This document shows, one piece after another, positions 53,154 to 62,082 of a stretch of 64,000 nt of DNA; position 1 is the first letter of the stretch; each line of letters starts with the position of its first letter. Where the stretch lies: assembly GCF_000429665.1 (NCBI RefSeq), contig NZ_AUCH01000001.1, positions 351,028 through 415,027 on the forward strand. The letters run 5' to 3'. Both the position numbers and the translations under genes were made by a program. The notes beneath the pieces were generated by a model, which did not search any database, had not been told where the DNA came from, and saw only the letters and a list, made by a program, of their open reading frames with translations. Origin of the DNA: Azovibrio restrictus DSM 23866 (GTDB lineage Bacteria > Pseudomonadota > Gammaproteobacteria > Burkholderiales > Rhodocyclaceae).

Positions 53154-54164
53154 CTAGTTCTTGGCGGCAGCAGCCGGAGCGGCCGGCTTCTGCCCGGCGG
53201 GCGGCTTGGCGGTGATTTCCAGGCCGTCCTTGCCGTCCGTGTTCAGGATCAGCGGCAGGCCGTTCTTGGCATTGCCGATCACCACCACCTTGGCGTTGGG
53301 GGACTTGGCCAGCTCCAGGGTCGCCTCAATACCGCGCCAGCGCAGGTAGGATTCGCTCATGCCGCTGCTGACGATCTCCTGGAAGTGGCGGATCCCCGCC
53401 GCCTCGGCCCGCTTGCGGTCGGCCTCCTTGTTCTCCCGCTGGACCCGGAAGGTGTACTCCTCCATCTCGTGGAACATGGCGTTCTTGCGCACGATGGCCT
53501 CCTGGACCCCCGGCGGCAATTCCATGCCCTTGATCAGGATGTCCTCGAACTCCAGCAGCCTCCGCTCGGGATTCCCTCCCGGATTGAACTGCTCCCGGAG
53601 CACGTACTTGACCGAATCGAGGATCTTGTTCTGGATGTTCAGGCGCCGCTCCGTGTAGATCTCCTCCGGCTGGTACATGGAGATGATGTCCCGGGCCCGG
53701 GCCCCCACGGTGGGCGTGATCAGGGTTTCCGAATAATTGGGCCCCACGTATTTGTGCAGCTGGGCCGCCATGGGCGCGTTGAGGCGGTAGCGCCACACCA
53801 GTTGCAGGGTGATCTTGAGGCCGTCGGAGGAGAGGACCTCCACCTCCCGCTCTATCATCTGCAGGCGGGCGTCATAGACCTGGAACACATCCCAGGGCCA
53901 GGTCAGGCGGAAACCTTCCGGATAGACCTCATCCACCACGGTACCGCCCCCGAAGCGCTTCCACAGCACCCCCACGTGGCCGGCCGGCACCGTGTGGTAG
54001 ATGAAGGGCCAGAGAAAGATCACCAGGACCAGCAGGAACAGGGCCGAGACGCTCAGCTCGAAGCGGAAGGCCCGCAGGCGCACCCGCATCCGGCGCCAGA
54101 TGCGGCGGCAGGAGGCGCCGACTCGGCGCTTCCGGCTCGCCGGGGCAAGGCTGGTTTCATCCAT
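53154..54164 (-). CDS. SPFH/prohibitin-family membrane protein
   Basis: A 336-residue protein. A basic N-terminus (1-35) precedes one transmembrane helix (about 36-56). The SPFH/band-7 domain (about 57-260) includes TVPAGHVGVLWKRFGGGTVV and ITLQLVWRYRLNAPMAAQL. A helical region with RENKEADRKRAEAAGIRHFQ follows, then a Pro/Ala tail. Such proteins build large membrane rings or rafts. It overlaps the ABC exporter gene by 8 bp, a strong sign of shared translation. Confidence 0.9.
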   Translation of the reverse strand: MDETSLAPASRKRRVGASCRRIWRRMRVRLRAFRFELSVSALFLLVLVIFLWPFIYHTVPAGHVGVLWKRFGGGTVVDEVYPEGFRLTWPWDVFQVYDARLQMIEREVEVLSSDGLKITLQLVWRYRLNAPMAAQLHKYVGPNYSETLITPTVGARARDIISMYQPEEIYTERRLNIQNKILDSVKYVLREQFNPGGNPERRLLEFEDILIKGMELPPGVQEAIVRKNAMFHEMEEYTFRVQRENKEADRKRAEAAGIRHFQEIVSSGMSESYLRWRGIEATLELAKSPNAKVVVIGNAKNGLPLILNTDGKDGLEITAKPPAGQKPAAPAAAAKN

Positions 54165-55788
54165 GGACTGTAGTCTCCTTCAGCTCGCGCAATTGCCCCT
54201 CCTCCATGTGCAGGCGGCGGTCCGCCAGGTGGAAGTAGCGATCATCGTGGGTTACCGCGATCACGGTCTTGCCTGCCGCCTTCATGCGCGGCAGCAGCTC
54301 TTCGTAAAATTTGCGCCGGAAATGGGGATCCTGGTCGGCAGCCCATTCATCCAGGACCACCACCGGCTTGTCCTCCAGCATGGCGCTGATCAGGGCCAGG
54401 CGCTTGCGCTGCCCGGAAGACAGGTCGGTGGTGGAAAAAGCCCCATCCACCACTTCCGTCTTGTCCCCGATCTCCATTTCCTCCAGCCACTGCCGCACCA
54501 CTTCCGGATCGGGCCGGCCGATGCCATAAAGCTTGCTGAACAGGTGGAAATCGGAAAAGACGGCGCAGAAATGGTCCCGGAAAGCCTGGGCGTCCGCATG
54601 ATCCAGGGCCACGTCATTGACCAGCAGCTCCCCCGAGAGGGGCGGATAAAGGCCGGTCATCAGCTTGATCAGGGTGGATTTGCCGGAACCGTTGCCACCG
54701 GTGATGAACAGGGTTTCCCCGCCCCGGATGGTGAGATCCACGGGCCCGACGCTGAAACTGCCGTCCTCGCCCAGATGGGTGAAACAGACCCGGCGCAGCT
54801 CCAGTTTTTCCAGGGTTTCCAGGGGCTGCCCCGGCACCACCCGCTCCCTGGAGCCCGGCTTGGCAGCAGTCTGCTGCAACAGCTCCAGCTGCAGCAGGTT
54901 TACGGCCGCCCCCTCGGCGGCCGCCCAGGCCGGCAGGGTGGCCAGCAGGACCGCCAGGGGCGCCAGCAGCAGGAACAACATCAGGGTAGCCGGCAAGGCC
55001 GTCGCCGCCGCCACCCCCAGGAGGGGCAGGAGCAGGACCAGCCCGCCCAAAAAGAGCAGGAAGGCGCCCAGCACCCCCAGGGCGCCCAGGGCCAGGGTCT
55101 GCCCGGCCCGGCGGCGAGCCTCGCCGGCACGCCCGGAAAGCTCGGTCATCCGGGCCTCCAGGGCAGCCGCGCGGACACTGGAGAGGCGCAGTTCCGCCCC
55201 TCCGGCGAGCATCTGGTCCAGGAGCCCATCCGCCTCCCGGGCCGCCTCGCCGGCTTCCTGCAGCTCCCTGAGCGCAGCAGCCAGGCGGGCCAGGAGAAAA
55301 CGCCCGGCCAGGAGCAGGAATCCCAGCAGCGCCGCCGCGTGCAGCCAGGACTGGAAAGCCAGGTAAAGGAGTCCGCAGGCCATCAGGATGACTGCCTGGA
55401 GGGCTGCCAGCAGACCACCCGTCTCCCGGGAAAGGGTTTCCAGATCCGCCGTCAGGGCGGTCCGGATACGGCCGTGGCCGAACTGTTCCAGCGCCTCCAG
55501 GCCTGGCCCCTTGAGACCGGCCACCAGGCGTTCCCGGTAGCGCTGCAGGGCCGCCTGGATGGCGCTGGCGGCGCTCAGCAGCAACTGGCGCTGGGCATAG
55601 AGGAAGATGCCGGCCGCGATGAGGAACAGCAGCACCGGCTGCAGCTGGGGCGAGCCCTCCCCGAGCCGGGCCCCGGCGCCGCTGATGCTCGCCAGCAGGG
55701 CGGCGTTGCCGGCCCCCGCCAGCAGCGCCATCGTACCCAGCCGGCCGGAAGACCGGAGTTCGCCGAGAAGCAGTCGGGCCAGCTGCAT
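54157..55788 (-). CDS. cyclic-peptide-type ABC exporter (fused membrane and ATPase domains)
   Basis: 543 residues. The N-terminal membrane half (about 1-300) has six helices. The ATPase half carries Walker A GGNGSGKST (about 365), signature LSSGQRKRLAL (about 460), Walker B PVVVLDEWAADQDP and the switch His in AVTHDD. The domain order and DEWAADQDP motif match the PvdE/SyrD/YojI cyclic peptide and siderophore exporters. There are no non-ribosomal peptide synthetase or peptide precursor genes nearby, so the cargo is unknown. Neighbours: two small envelope proteins upstream, SPFH protein downstream. Confidence 0.9.
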   Translation of the reverse strand: MQLARLLLGELRSSGRLGTMALLAGAGNAALLASISGAGARLGEGSPQLQPVLLFLIAAGIFLYAQRQLLLSAASAIQAALQRYRERLVAGLKGPGLEALEQFGHGRIRTALTADLETLSRETGGLLAALQAVILMACGLLYLAFQSWLHAAALLGFLLLAGRFLLARLAAALRELQEAGEAAREADGLLDQMLAGGAELRLSSVRAAALEARMTELSGRAGEARRRAGQTLALGALGVLGAFLLFLGGLVLLLPLLGVAAATALPATLMLFLLLAPLAVLLATLPAWAAAEGAAVNLLQLELLQQTAAKPGSRERVVPGQPLETLEKLELRRVCFTHLGEDGSFSVGPVDLTIRGGETLFITGGNGSGKSTLIKLMTGLYPPLSGELLVNDVALDHADAQAFRDHFCAVFSDFHLFSKLYGIGRPDPEVVRQWLEEMEIGDKTEVVDGAFSTTDLSSGQRKRLALISAMLEDKPVVVLDEWAADQDPHFRRKFYEELLPRMKAAGKTVIAVTHDDRYFHLADRRLHMEEGQLRELKETTVHG

Positions 55789-55794
55789 CGAGAC

Positions 55795-56010
55795 TCAGGA
55801 ATCGTTCAAGGAAGGCTGGTTCCGGCTGCGGCGCAGGGCATGGTTCTCCCGCTCGGTATCCAGGGTGGCGAAGATCAGCAGGTAGAGCATGGTCAGCAGG
55901 GGCGTCAGCAGGACGCTGAACAGGAAGCTGCGGAAGAACCCCAGCCGGGTGCGCCGGCCGAGAAAGGCGACCATGAAACAGAGACTCAGGTAGAAGAGCG
56001 TGGGCAACAT
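55795..56010 (-). CDS. small two-helix membrane protein, unknown
   Basis: 71 residues with two hydrophobic helices (about 2-18 and 28-48) separated by a basic GRRTRLGFF turn, and a polar tail RRSRNQPSLNDS. It lies 6 bp before the ABC exporter gene and 14 bp after the secreted protein gene. It may be an accessory subunit of the exporter; no family is recognised. Confidence 0.75.
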   Translation of the reverse strand: MLPTLFYLSLCFMVAFLGRRTRLGFFRSFLFSVLLTPLLTMLYLLIFATLDTERENHALRRSRNQPSLNDS

Positions 56011-56024
56011 GGAAGTTCTCCGAT

Positions 56025-56561
56025 TTAGCGCGGCTTGAGCCGCAGGGGAATTGCACCGAAACCGACCGCCTCCACATCACCGGAACAATCCTCGCCGGTG
56101 GAATAGACGCAGCGCACCACGGTCAGCTCGCCGCTCAGGCCGGTACAGTTGCTGGCCTCAAGCTGATTGAAAAAATGGGATTCGATGCGCTTGACCTTGA
56201 TGTTGGTGAAGCGGGAGGTGCTGGAACCGGCGGAATGGCCGGCAGCCGTCCTGTAGGTCAGCCCCAGCACCAGCTCCTCGATCACCGCGTTGGAGGCATT
56301 CGCCGCGCGTACGGAGGGGGAACAGTAGAGGGGGCTGCGCTCGCTGCCCAGACCGAACACATAAGCCACGGGGATGGACACCAGCACTGGTCCCCGGGCC
56401 CTGGGCTTGGTCACTTCACGGCCGTACTTGTCTATGGTCGGTTCCCCGTCCGCCGCCGCGTCAGCCGCGCTGCCCACGCCTGGCAGCAAAGCCAGCATCA
56501 ACGCCAACAAGGGCGCCAGGGCGCCGCAAAAACCAGAAAACCGCCGGAAATCAGTTTGCAT
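56025..56561 (-). CDS. secreted protein of unknown function heading the exporter cluster
   Basis: 178 residues. The signal peptide (about 1-32) ends GVGSAADA. The mature part contains TIDKYGREVTKPRARGPVLV and VIEELVLGLTYRTAAGHSAG. Cys pairs (LYCSPS, SNCTGL, VRCVYS, EDCSGD) suggest disulfides in a periplasmic protein. No known family is recognised. It is the first gene of the minus-strand cluster to 52301. The 224 bp upstream (56562-56785) contain no obvious operator. Confidence 0.75.
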   Translation of the reverse strand: MQTDFRRFSGFCGALAPLLALMLALLPGVGSAADAAADGEPTIDKYGREVTKPRARGPVLVSIPVAYVFGLGSERSPLYCSPSVRAANASNAVIEELVLGLTYRTAAGHSAGSSTSRFTNIKVKRIESHFFNQLEASNCTGLSGELTVVRCVYSTGEDCSGDVEAVGFGAIPLRLKPR

Positions 56562-56785
56562 GGGTGATCGTGACTGTAGGGTCGAAGAACCTGGGTTGCC
56601 GCACAGGCCGGCCCCCAGGAAGGTGAGTGATTATACGCGCAGGAATGTGATCGGAATGTGCTCGCCTGCGCGGCAATCCCCCAAGAGCACCCGGCACGGC
56701 CCATGCCATGGGAATTACCGGTGCCAGCCGGCTTGCGACCCCCAGCCTATTTCACTACATTGACCGGCCGGGAGAAGGGGAAACC

Positions 56786-57850
56786 ATGGATCAGAGCGTC
56801 ATCGGAAAAGACCACAGGCAGGCTAAAGGGCCAGAAAATCAGGACAAAGACAACTGGCAGGACAACTGGAGCGCCTACGAGGCCCACGCGGCCCAGCTGG
56901 AACTTCCCTTTGCCGGCCGCTACCGGAGCTGCCGCTTCGATTACCAGCATCCCCTGCGCCTGCAGCGCCGGGTTCCCAGCCGCCTGCGCCGGGTCTACCC
57001 GGTCAGCGTCGCCTACACCCACTGGGGCCAGGCAGGACAGCCCCTGATCCTCTGCGTCGGCGGAGTCGCCAACTGCGCCCACCGCTTCCACTTCCTCGCC
57101 GCCGGCCTGGCCGCCAGCCACCAGGTGGTCTGCATGGACTGGGTCGGACGCGGCTACTCGGGCTGGCTGGCCGATGTGAGCGAGTACCAGCTGGAAACCT
57201 ATGTGGAACAGCTGCGGCAATGCCTACTGCACCTGGGCGCCCGGCGAGCGATCCTGGTGGGCTCCTCCCTGGGCGGCACGGCGGCCATCGTGCTGGCGGC
57301 CCGCCACCCGGAACTGGTTTCCCGCCTGATCCTCAACGACACCGGCCCCTTCATCCCTGCCGGACGGCGGCGGCGGCGGGCCGAGACCCTGGCCCGGCAT
57401 TACGTGTTCCGCAACCCCGCCGACCTGCTGCGCAAGGTGGGCGTTTCCCAGCGCAACGACGGGCCAGTGCAGGAAACCGTCCGCCTCTACACCACCCACC
57501 ACCAGACCCGCTGGTCCGAGGACGAGGATGGGCGCATCTACCGCTACGACCCCCGGGCCATGCTGGCCTACCGGGAAGATGCCCGCCACAACGTCAATGT
57601 CTGGCCCGAATGGTGGCGCCTCAGGCAGCCCATCCTGGCTACCCACGGGCTGGAATCCGATGCCCTGCTGGCCCCCACCCTGCGCCGCATGGGGCAGAAC
57701 CCGGCGCTGACCCTGATGCACGTACCCCACACGGGCCACACCCCGGTCCTGGACGATCCCAACCACATCGCCTTCATCCGCGACTGGCTGGCGGGCGGCC
57801 AGGGCCTGGGCCGGGAATTCACCGCCCTCCCCGCCCCCCGGCAAGCCTGA
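56786..57850 (+). CDS. alpha/beta hydrolase
   Basis: 354 residues. The start MDQSVIGKDH at 56786 follows AGAAGGGG; an in-frame ATG at 56708 is less likely. VSRL-type core: the nucleophile elbow is LVGSSLGGTAAIVLA, the His is in VPHTGHTPVLDDPNH, and an acid is probably in GLESDALL. It has no signal peptide. The substrate is unknown; fold and length fit esterases or haloalkane/lipid hydrolases. The N-terminal extension of about 60 residues is charged and family-specific. Confidence 0.88.
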   Translation: MDQSVIGKDHRQAKGPENQDKDNWQDNWSAYEAHAAQLELPFAGRYRSCRFDYQHPLRLQRRVPSRLRRVYPVSVAYTHWGQAGQPLILCVGGVANCAHRFHFLAAGLAASHQVVCMDWVGRGYSGWLADVSEYQLETYVEQLRQCLLHLGARRAILVGSSLGGTAAIVLAARHPELVSRLILNDTGPFIPAGRRRRRAETLARHYVFRNPADLLRKVGVSQRNDGPVQETVRLYTTHHQTRWSEDEDGRIYRYDPRAMLAYREDARHNVNVWPEWWRLRQPILATHGLESDALLAPTLRRMGQNPALTLMHVPHTGHTPVLDDPNHIAFIRDWLAGGQGLGREFTALPAPRQA

Positions 57851-57856
57851 CCGGGC

Positions 57857-58477
57857 TCAGGCGGGGAACAGGGGCCGCTCCAGCACGGCCGGGGTACAGC
57901 CCCAGGGCGTAGTGATCGAGCAGCTACCGTCGGCCCCGGCCTCGAACAGCATCAGCTCGCAGTTCTGCACCGGCACATGCTGCCCTCCCAGGGTTTCGCC
58001 CAGCACCCGCCCCACCCCTTTGCTGGCGACGATCAGGCCCGGCTCCCGGAAGCGGGGCTGCCACAGCGCCAGCCAGGCCAGGATGCGCTCCCGGAAAGCT
58101 GCCGCCGACTCGCCTCCAGGCGGCGTCTCCCCGGCCCGCAGGGCGGCCTCGGTGTCGGCCACCGGCTGTCCGTTCCAGGCCCCCAGCCGCCGTTCCCCCA
58201 GCCCGGGGCAGGTCTCCACCGGCAAGCCCCAGAGGGCTGCCACGATCCGGGCCGTCTGTTGCACCCGCTGCAGGGGACTGGCCGCCACCCAGGCCAGGGG
58301 GAAGCCCGACTGGCGCAGCAGCACCGCCGCCTCCCCGGCTTGGGCCAGGCCCCGCTCGGTGAGGGGAATATCCACCTCCCCGCCGCAGCGGATACCACGC
58401 CGGTTGTAATCGGTTTCCCCGTGCCGGAGAAAGAAGAAACGGCTGGCGGCGGGCAGGAGCATGGGGTCATCCCTCAT
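57857..58477 (-). CDS. histidine phosphatase-family protein with altered second active-site motif
   Basis: 206 residues. The phosphate-binding RHGETDYN is at 18-25, and SPLQRVQQTARIV is present. The second conserved His (usually in SHGGVIR) is replaced: the segment reads VASKGVGRVLG with Lys. Activity may therefore be lost or altered. The start at 58477 overlaps the binding-protein stop (ATGA); ATG 58462 is an alternative with AGGG upstream. It is the third gene of a sensor-MFS/ABC-binding-protein series. Confidence 0.85.
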   Translation of the reverse strand: MRDDPMLLPAASRFFFLRHGETDYNRRGIRCGGEVDIPLTERGLAQAGEAAVLLRQSGFPLAWVAASPLQRVQQTARIVAALWGLPVETCPGLGERRLGAWNGQPVADTEAALRAGETPPGGESAAAFRERILAWLALWQPRFREPGLIVASKGVGRVLGETLGGQHVPVQNCELMLFEAGADGSCSITTPWGCTPAVLERPLFPA

Positions 58478-59481
58478 TCGATGAATTCGGCGCTGTCGAA
58501 CATGGCCAGAGGCGGAACCAGGTGCAGCGACCGGGCCACCGCCATGCGGATCAGGAAGGAATAGCGGCTCAGGGTCTCGATGGGCATCCGGCTCGGAGCC
58601 TGCCCGGCAAAGAGGATCTGGGCCGCCTTGTAACCGGTAAACTGGCCGATGCTGTGGTAGCGGCTGATCAGGCCGGCCAGGGCCCCCGCTTCCATGATCT
58701 GCTCGGTGGAAGCGAAGGTGGGCAGCCCCAGGCCATGGGCCAGGGGAATCACAACCTCCTTGCAGTGGGCCCCCAGGAAGGAATCCGGCGACAGGTACAG
58801 CCACTCGGCCCCGGCCGCCTTCATCTCCCCGAGCAGTCGGGCCACCCCGTCGATCACCGGCCGCCCCGCCCCATCCAGCCGGAAGGGCCGGGCCTCCACC
58901 TGAAAGCCCTGGCTGGCGCCGATCTGCTGCAGCTCCCGGAGAATGGCCAGGGAATTGTTCTCGGTCGGGGTGTAGAGCACCCCGACCCGGCGAAAGCGCC
59001 GGTAGGCCCCCATGGCCCGGACCTGGGATTCGGTGCTGGCCACGTGATAGACCCCGGTCAGATTGCGTCCCGAGGCGCTCAGGCTGGGCACCAGCCCGGC
59101 ACTGACCGGCGCCGCCACCAGGGTGAACAGCACCGGGATGTCGGTGATGTGTACCCGGGGATCCACCGCGTCGTAACGGCCGACGATGCCCTCGGTGACC
59201 GTGGTGCCCCAGGTCAGCACCAGATCCGGCCGCAGCCGGCGGATTTCCTCCAGCAGGGCGGGAAAGCGGGAGCTGTCCCGGTTCAGGTCCCGCTCGATGT
59301 ATTCCAGGGGCCGGCCCTGGCTGGCCAGATAGGCCCGGAAGCCCTGCTCCACCTGGGTCCGGCCCCGGAAGGTGATGATGTAGATGCGCTTCGCCCGTTC
59401 CCCCGCGGCCAGGACCGGGGCACACCAGGGCAGGGCCGCTCCGGCCAGGCCCAGACAGAGCTTGCGGCGCAGGCGGTTCAT
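58474..59481 (-). CDS. ABC-type substrate-binding protein (DUF534/TrpX-like)
   Basis: 335 residues. The signal peptide ends PVLAAGE. The mature protein has IYIITFRGRTQVEQGF, DLVLTWGTTVTEGIVG, GRNLTGVYHVAS and RFRRVGVLYTPTENNS, typical of the ABC_sub_bind (YtlC/TrpX-like) family. No ABC permease or ATPase adjoins it; it is flanked by an MFS fusion protein whose stop it overlaps. It may be a ligand-sensing component rather than an importer subunit. Confidence 0.88.
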   Translation of the reverse strand: MNRLRRKLCLGLAGAALPWCAPVLAAGERAKRIYIITFRGRTQVEQGFRAYLASQGRPLEYIERDLNRDSSRFPALLEEIRRLRPDLVLTWGTTVTEGIVGRYDAVDPRVHITDIPVLFTLVAAPVSAGLVPSLSASGRNLTGVYHVASTESQVRAMGAYRRFRRVGVLYTPTENNSLAILRELQQIGASQGFQVEARPFRLDGAGRPVIDGVARLLGEMKAAGAEWLYLSPDSFLGAHCKEVVIPLAHGLGLPTFASTEQIMEAGALAGLISRYHSIGQFTGYKAAQILFAGQAPSRMPIETLSRYSFLIRMAVARSLHLVPPLAMFDSAEFIE

Positions 59482-61805
59482 GGCGCCACCTCCGCCGCCC
59501 CGCCGGCCCCGGGACGGACGATGACCCAGTAGAACACCGCCCCCGCCAGCAGGGCCAGCAGCCCCATGCAGACGAAGGTGACCCGAAAGCCGAACAGGGT
59601 CAGCAGCACCCCGGCCAGCAGCGGGCCGCTGGCATTGCCCAGGCGCTCCAGCAGGCGGTACACCCCATACACGTAACCATCCCCCAGAACCTGGATTTCC
59701 CGGGCGGCCACCCGGGAAACCAGGGTGCTCTGGGCGGTGATGCTCAAGGACTGGCCCAGTCCCAGGGCCACCACCATGCCCGCCCCGAGCCAGAAGCCAT
59801 CCACTCCCAGGGCCAGCAGCCCCCCCAGGGCGGAGATCAGCAGACCGGCGAGGATGAAGCCGGAACGGGCATTGAGGCGATCCGCATAGCGTGCAGCGAG
59901 CGGCATCATCAGCACCATGAACACCGCGTACACCATCAGCATCCGCCCCGCCATGGTCTGGGTGCTGCCGATGGAAATCACATACAGGGGCAGCAGGAAG
60001 AAACAACAGCCGGTGAGCAGGATCTTGGCGGGAATGGCGGCGCTGACGCAGAGGGCCAGGAAGCGGCGGTTGCGGAACAGGTGGAAGGCGTCGGCCAGGC
60101 GCACCCGGCGCCCGCCTTCCTGCTGCGCCCGGCCCCGGCCGCCAGGCAGGCGCAGCATCAGGGGCACGGCCAGGGCCGCGACACCGGCCGCCACCATGAA
60201 GGTGGCCCGGGCGCCGATGTTGTCGGCCAGGATGCCGCCTATGGAAGGCCCGCAGATGGTCGCCACCATGATCGCCCCGACAAACAGGGCAAACCCCGCC
60301 GAACGGCTGGATTCCTCCGTGTTTTCCAGGATGTGCCCCTGGGCCGCCACGAAGATGGCCGCATACCCCAGGGCGCAGACCATCCGGGCCAGGATGAACA
60401 GGTAGATGCTGGTGGCCATGGCGCACAGCAGGAAGCCGGCGATGGCCGCCAGGGCGCCGCCCAGCAGCAGGCGGCGGTTGCCGAAGCGCTGGCTGAGGGC
60501 GCCCAGCCAGGGCTGGGACACCGCCACCACCAGCATGAACACCATGATGGGCAGGCCGATCACGATGTTCTGCAGCCCCGCATCCACCTGACCGGAAAGG
60601 CTGCTGACGAAACCGGGCAGGAAGGGACGGCTGAGCTCCTCGCTCAAAAAGAACAGGAAGGCCGGCGCCCGGACATCCCGGCTGCGGGCCAGGGGATCGT
60701 CGCTGCGGCCGGCCGCCACGGGCAGGAAGGCCAGCACCTCCAGGGTGAAGCACAGGGCCACCACCAGCACCACCAGAATGTCCAGGCTCATCTCCTTAAC
60801 CAGCCCGGCGGCGAACGCCCCATCCAGCCCGACCCGGACGCTGCCCCCGGCGGCGATGGGCACCAGGATGCTGTGCTCGTCCTCGGCCCCTTCCCGGGCC
60901 TCGTGGAACAGGGTCCGTCCCCCGGCATCCAGCACCGCGAACGAAGCCAGGCCCCGGTTCCCTGCCAGGTCCCGGCGCAGCACCTCGTCCACCCCGTACA
61001 GCTCCTCCAGGGCCAGCCCGTGGGCCATGGCCCGCTGGATCAGCTCCGCCTCGATCTGGCCGCTCTGGCGAGCGTTCTGCTCCAGCTTGGGCAGCAGATG
61101 CCGCTCGAACAACGGAATGGCCAGCCAGGAAACCGTGAGCAGCCCCGCCAGGGTGACCAGGGAAATCAGCACACTGGCCCGGAAGGCCAGCTTCTCCTGG
61201 CGCCGGGTCAGGCGCCGCAGCAGGAACAGCAGCGGCGCCCCCAGGGCCAGAGCGGCGGCCAGGGTCCCCAGGGTGACCCGGAGCAGCACCGGGAACAGGG
61301 CCTCCTTGCCGGCCGCCACCTGCCGGGTGGAATAATCAATGCCCAGCAGGGCCACGGGCAGATCGAAATTGTTGCGCAGCACCCAACCCACGGTCTCCAT
61401 CTCCCCCTCGCCGCCCAGGTGCCAGCCTTCCCCCTTGGCCGCCCTGGCCGCCTGCAGCCACGCCCCGGGCAGGGGCTGACGGGCGGCTTCCGGGTCGGAA
61501 GCGTACAGCCCCCGTCCCTGCATGTCGCCCATGCGGATGGCGACGATGGAAGGATCCACATGGGTCTGGCGCGCCAGCAGGGCCGGCATGCCCTCCAGGG
61601 CACTCAGGTCCATGCCCACCGACAGGGAAAGGGCCAGGCTTTCGCGCACGTCCTGAGCCGCTACCGCCACATTGGCCCGGGCAAGGCCGGCCAGGGTATT
61701 GCCGAACTTGTAGTAGTTGAGCAGGGAAGCCATCCCCAGGGCGAACAACAGGGACAGGGCAAGGGCGATCAGCAGCGGGGCAAGAGGTGTCTTCTGGGAG
61801 GTCAT
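59478..61805 (-). CDS. MFS transporter fused to an N-terminal double extracytoplasmic sensor
   Basis: 775 residues. Helices at about 10-30, 171-197, 209-230 and 341-362 enclose two periplasmic regions (about 31-170 and 231-340) resembling sensory domains (VRESLALSLSVGMDLSALEG; FAVLDAGGRTLFHEAREG). A 12-helix MFS domain follows (about 380-770; QPWLGALSQRFGNRRLL; ARYADRLNARSGFILAG). Chemoreceptor-like input is thus joined to a transporter. The usual MFS protein is about 400 residues, so the N-terminal half is an unusual addition. The substrate is unknown. The 277 bp upstream (61806-62082) holds no convincing promoter motif. Confidence 0.85.
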   Translation of the reverse strand: MTSQKTPLAPLLIALALSLLFALGMASLLNYYKFGNTLAGLARANVAVAAQDVRESLALSLSVGMDLSALEGMPALLARQTHVDPSIVAIRMGDMQGRGLYASDPEAARQPLPGAWLQAARAAKGEGWHLGGEGEMETVGWVLRNNFDLPVALLGIDYSTRQVAAGKEALFPVLLRVTLGTLAAALALGAPLLFLLRRLTRRQEKLAFRASVLISLVTLAGLLTVSWLAIPLFERHLLPKLEQNARQSGQIEAELIQRAMAHGLALEELYGVDEVLRRDLAGNRGLASFAVLDAGGRTLFHEAREGAEDEHSILVPIAAGGSVRVGLDGAFAAGLVKEMSLDILVVLVVALCFTLEVLAFLPVAAGRSDDPLARSRDVRAPAFLFFLSEELSRPFLPGFVSSLSGQVDAGLQNIVIGLPIMVFMLVVAVSQPWLGALSQRFGNRRLLLGGALAAIAGFLLCAMATSIYLFILARMVCALGYAAIFVAAQGHILENTEESSRSAGFALFVGAIMVATICGPSIGGILADNIGARATFMVAAGVAALAVPLMLRLPGGRGRAQQEGGRRVRLADAFHLFRNRRFLALCVSAAIPAKILLTGCCFFLLPLYVISIGSTQTMAGRMLMVYAVFMVLMMPLAARYADRLNARSGFILAGLLISALGGLLALGVDGFWLGAGMVVALGLGQSLSITAQSTLVSRVAAREIQVLGDGYVYGVYRLLERLGNASGPLLAGVLLTLFGFRVTFVCMGLLALLAGAVFYWVIVRPGAGGAAEVAP

Positions 61806-62082
61806 GAAACGCCCTGGGGCGTGGGACGAACGCCGTCATCCCTGCAAGGATTGAAAACCGGGAATTCCCGCCGGACAGCAAAAAAAACAGCGCGGGAAAA
61901 ACCTGTGAGCAAGCGGGCCCGATGATAACCCGGCGGCAGCTCCCGGAGAACCTCCGCGCCAGGCCTCGCATACGCGGGAATGTCCATGATTTTTCAAAGC
62001 TTTGATTGCAGCACGCCGCTGATTCGTCTAGCATGCGCCGTATTGTCCGGGAAACGCCCAACCCTTGATGGAGGAAACAGTG

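Noticed and set aside
59482..60753. In-frame extension of the ABC binding protein into the MFS gene
   Set aside because: Composition is shadow-like and the signal peptide begins at ATG 59481.
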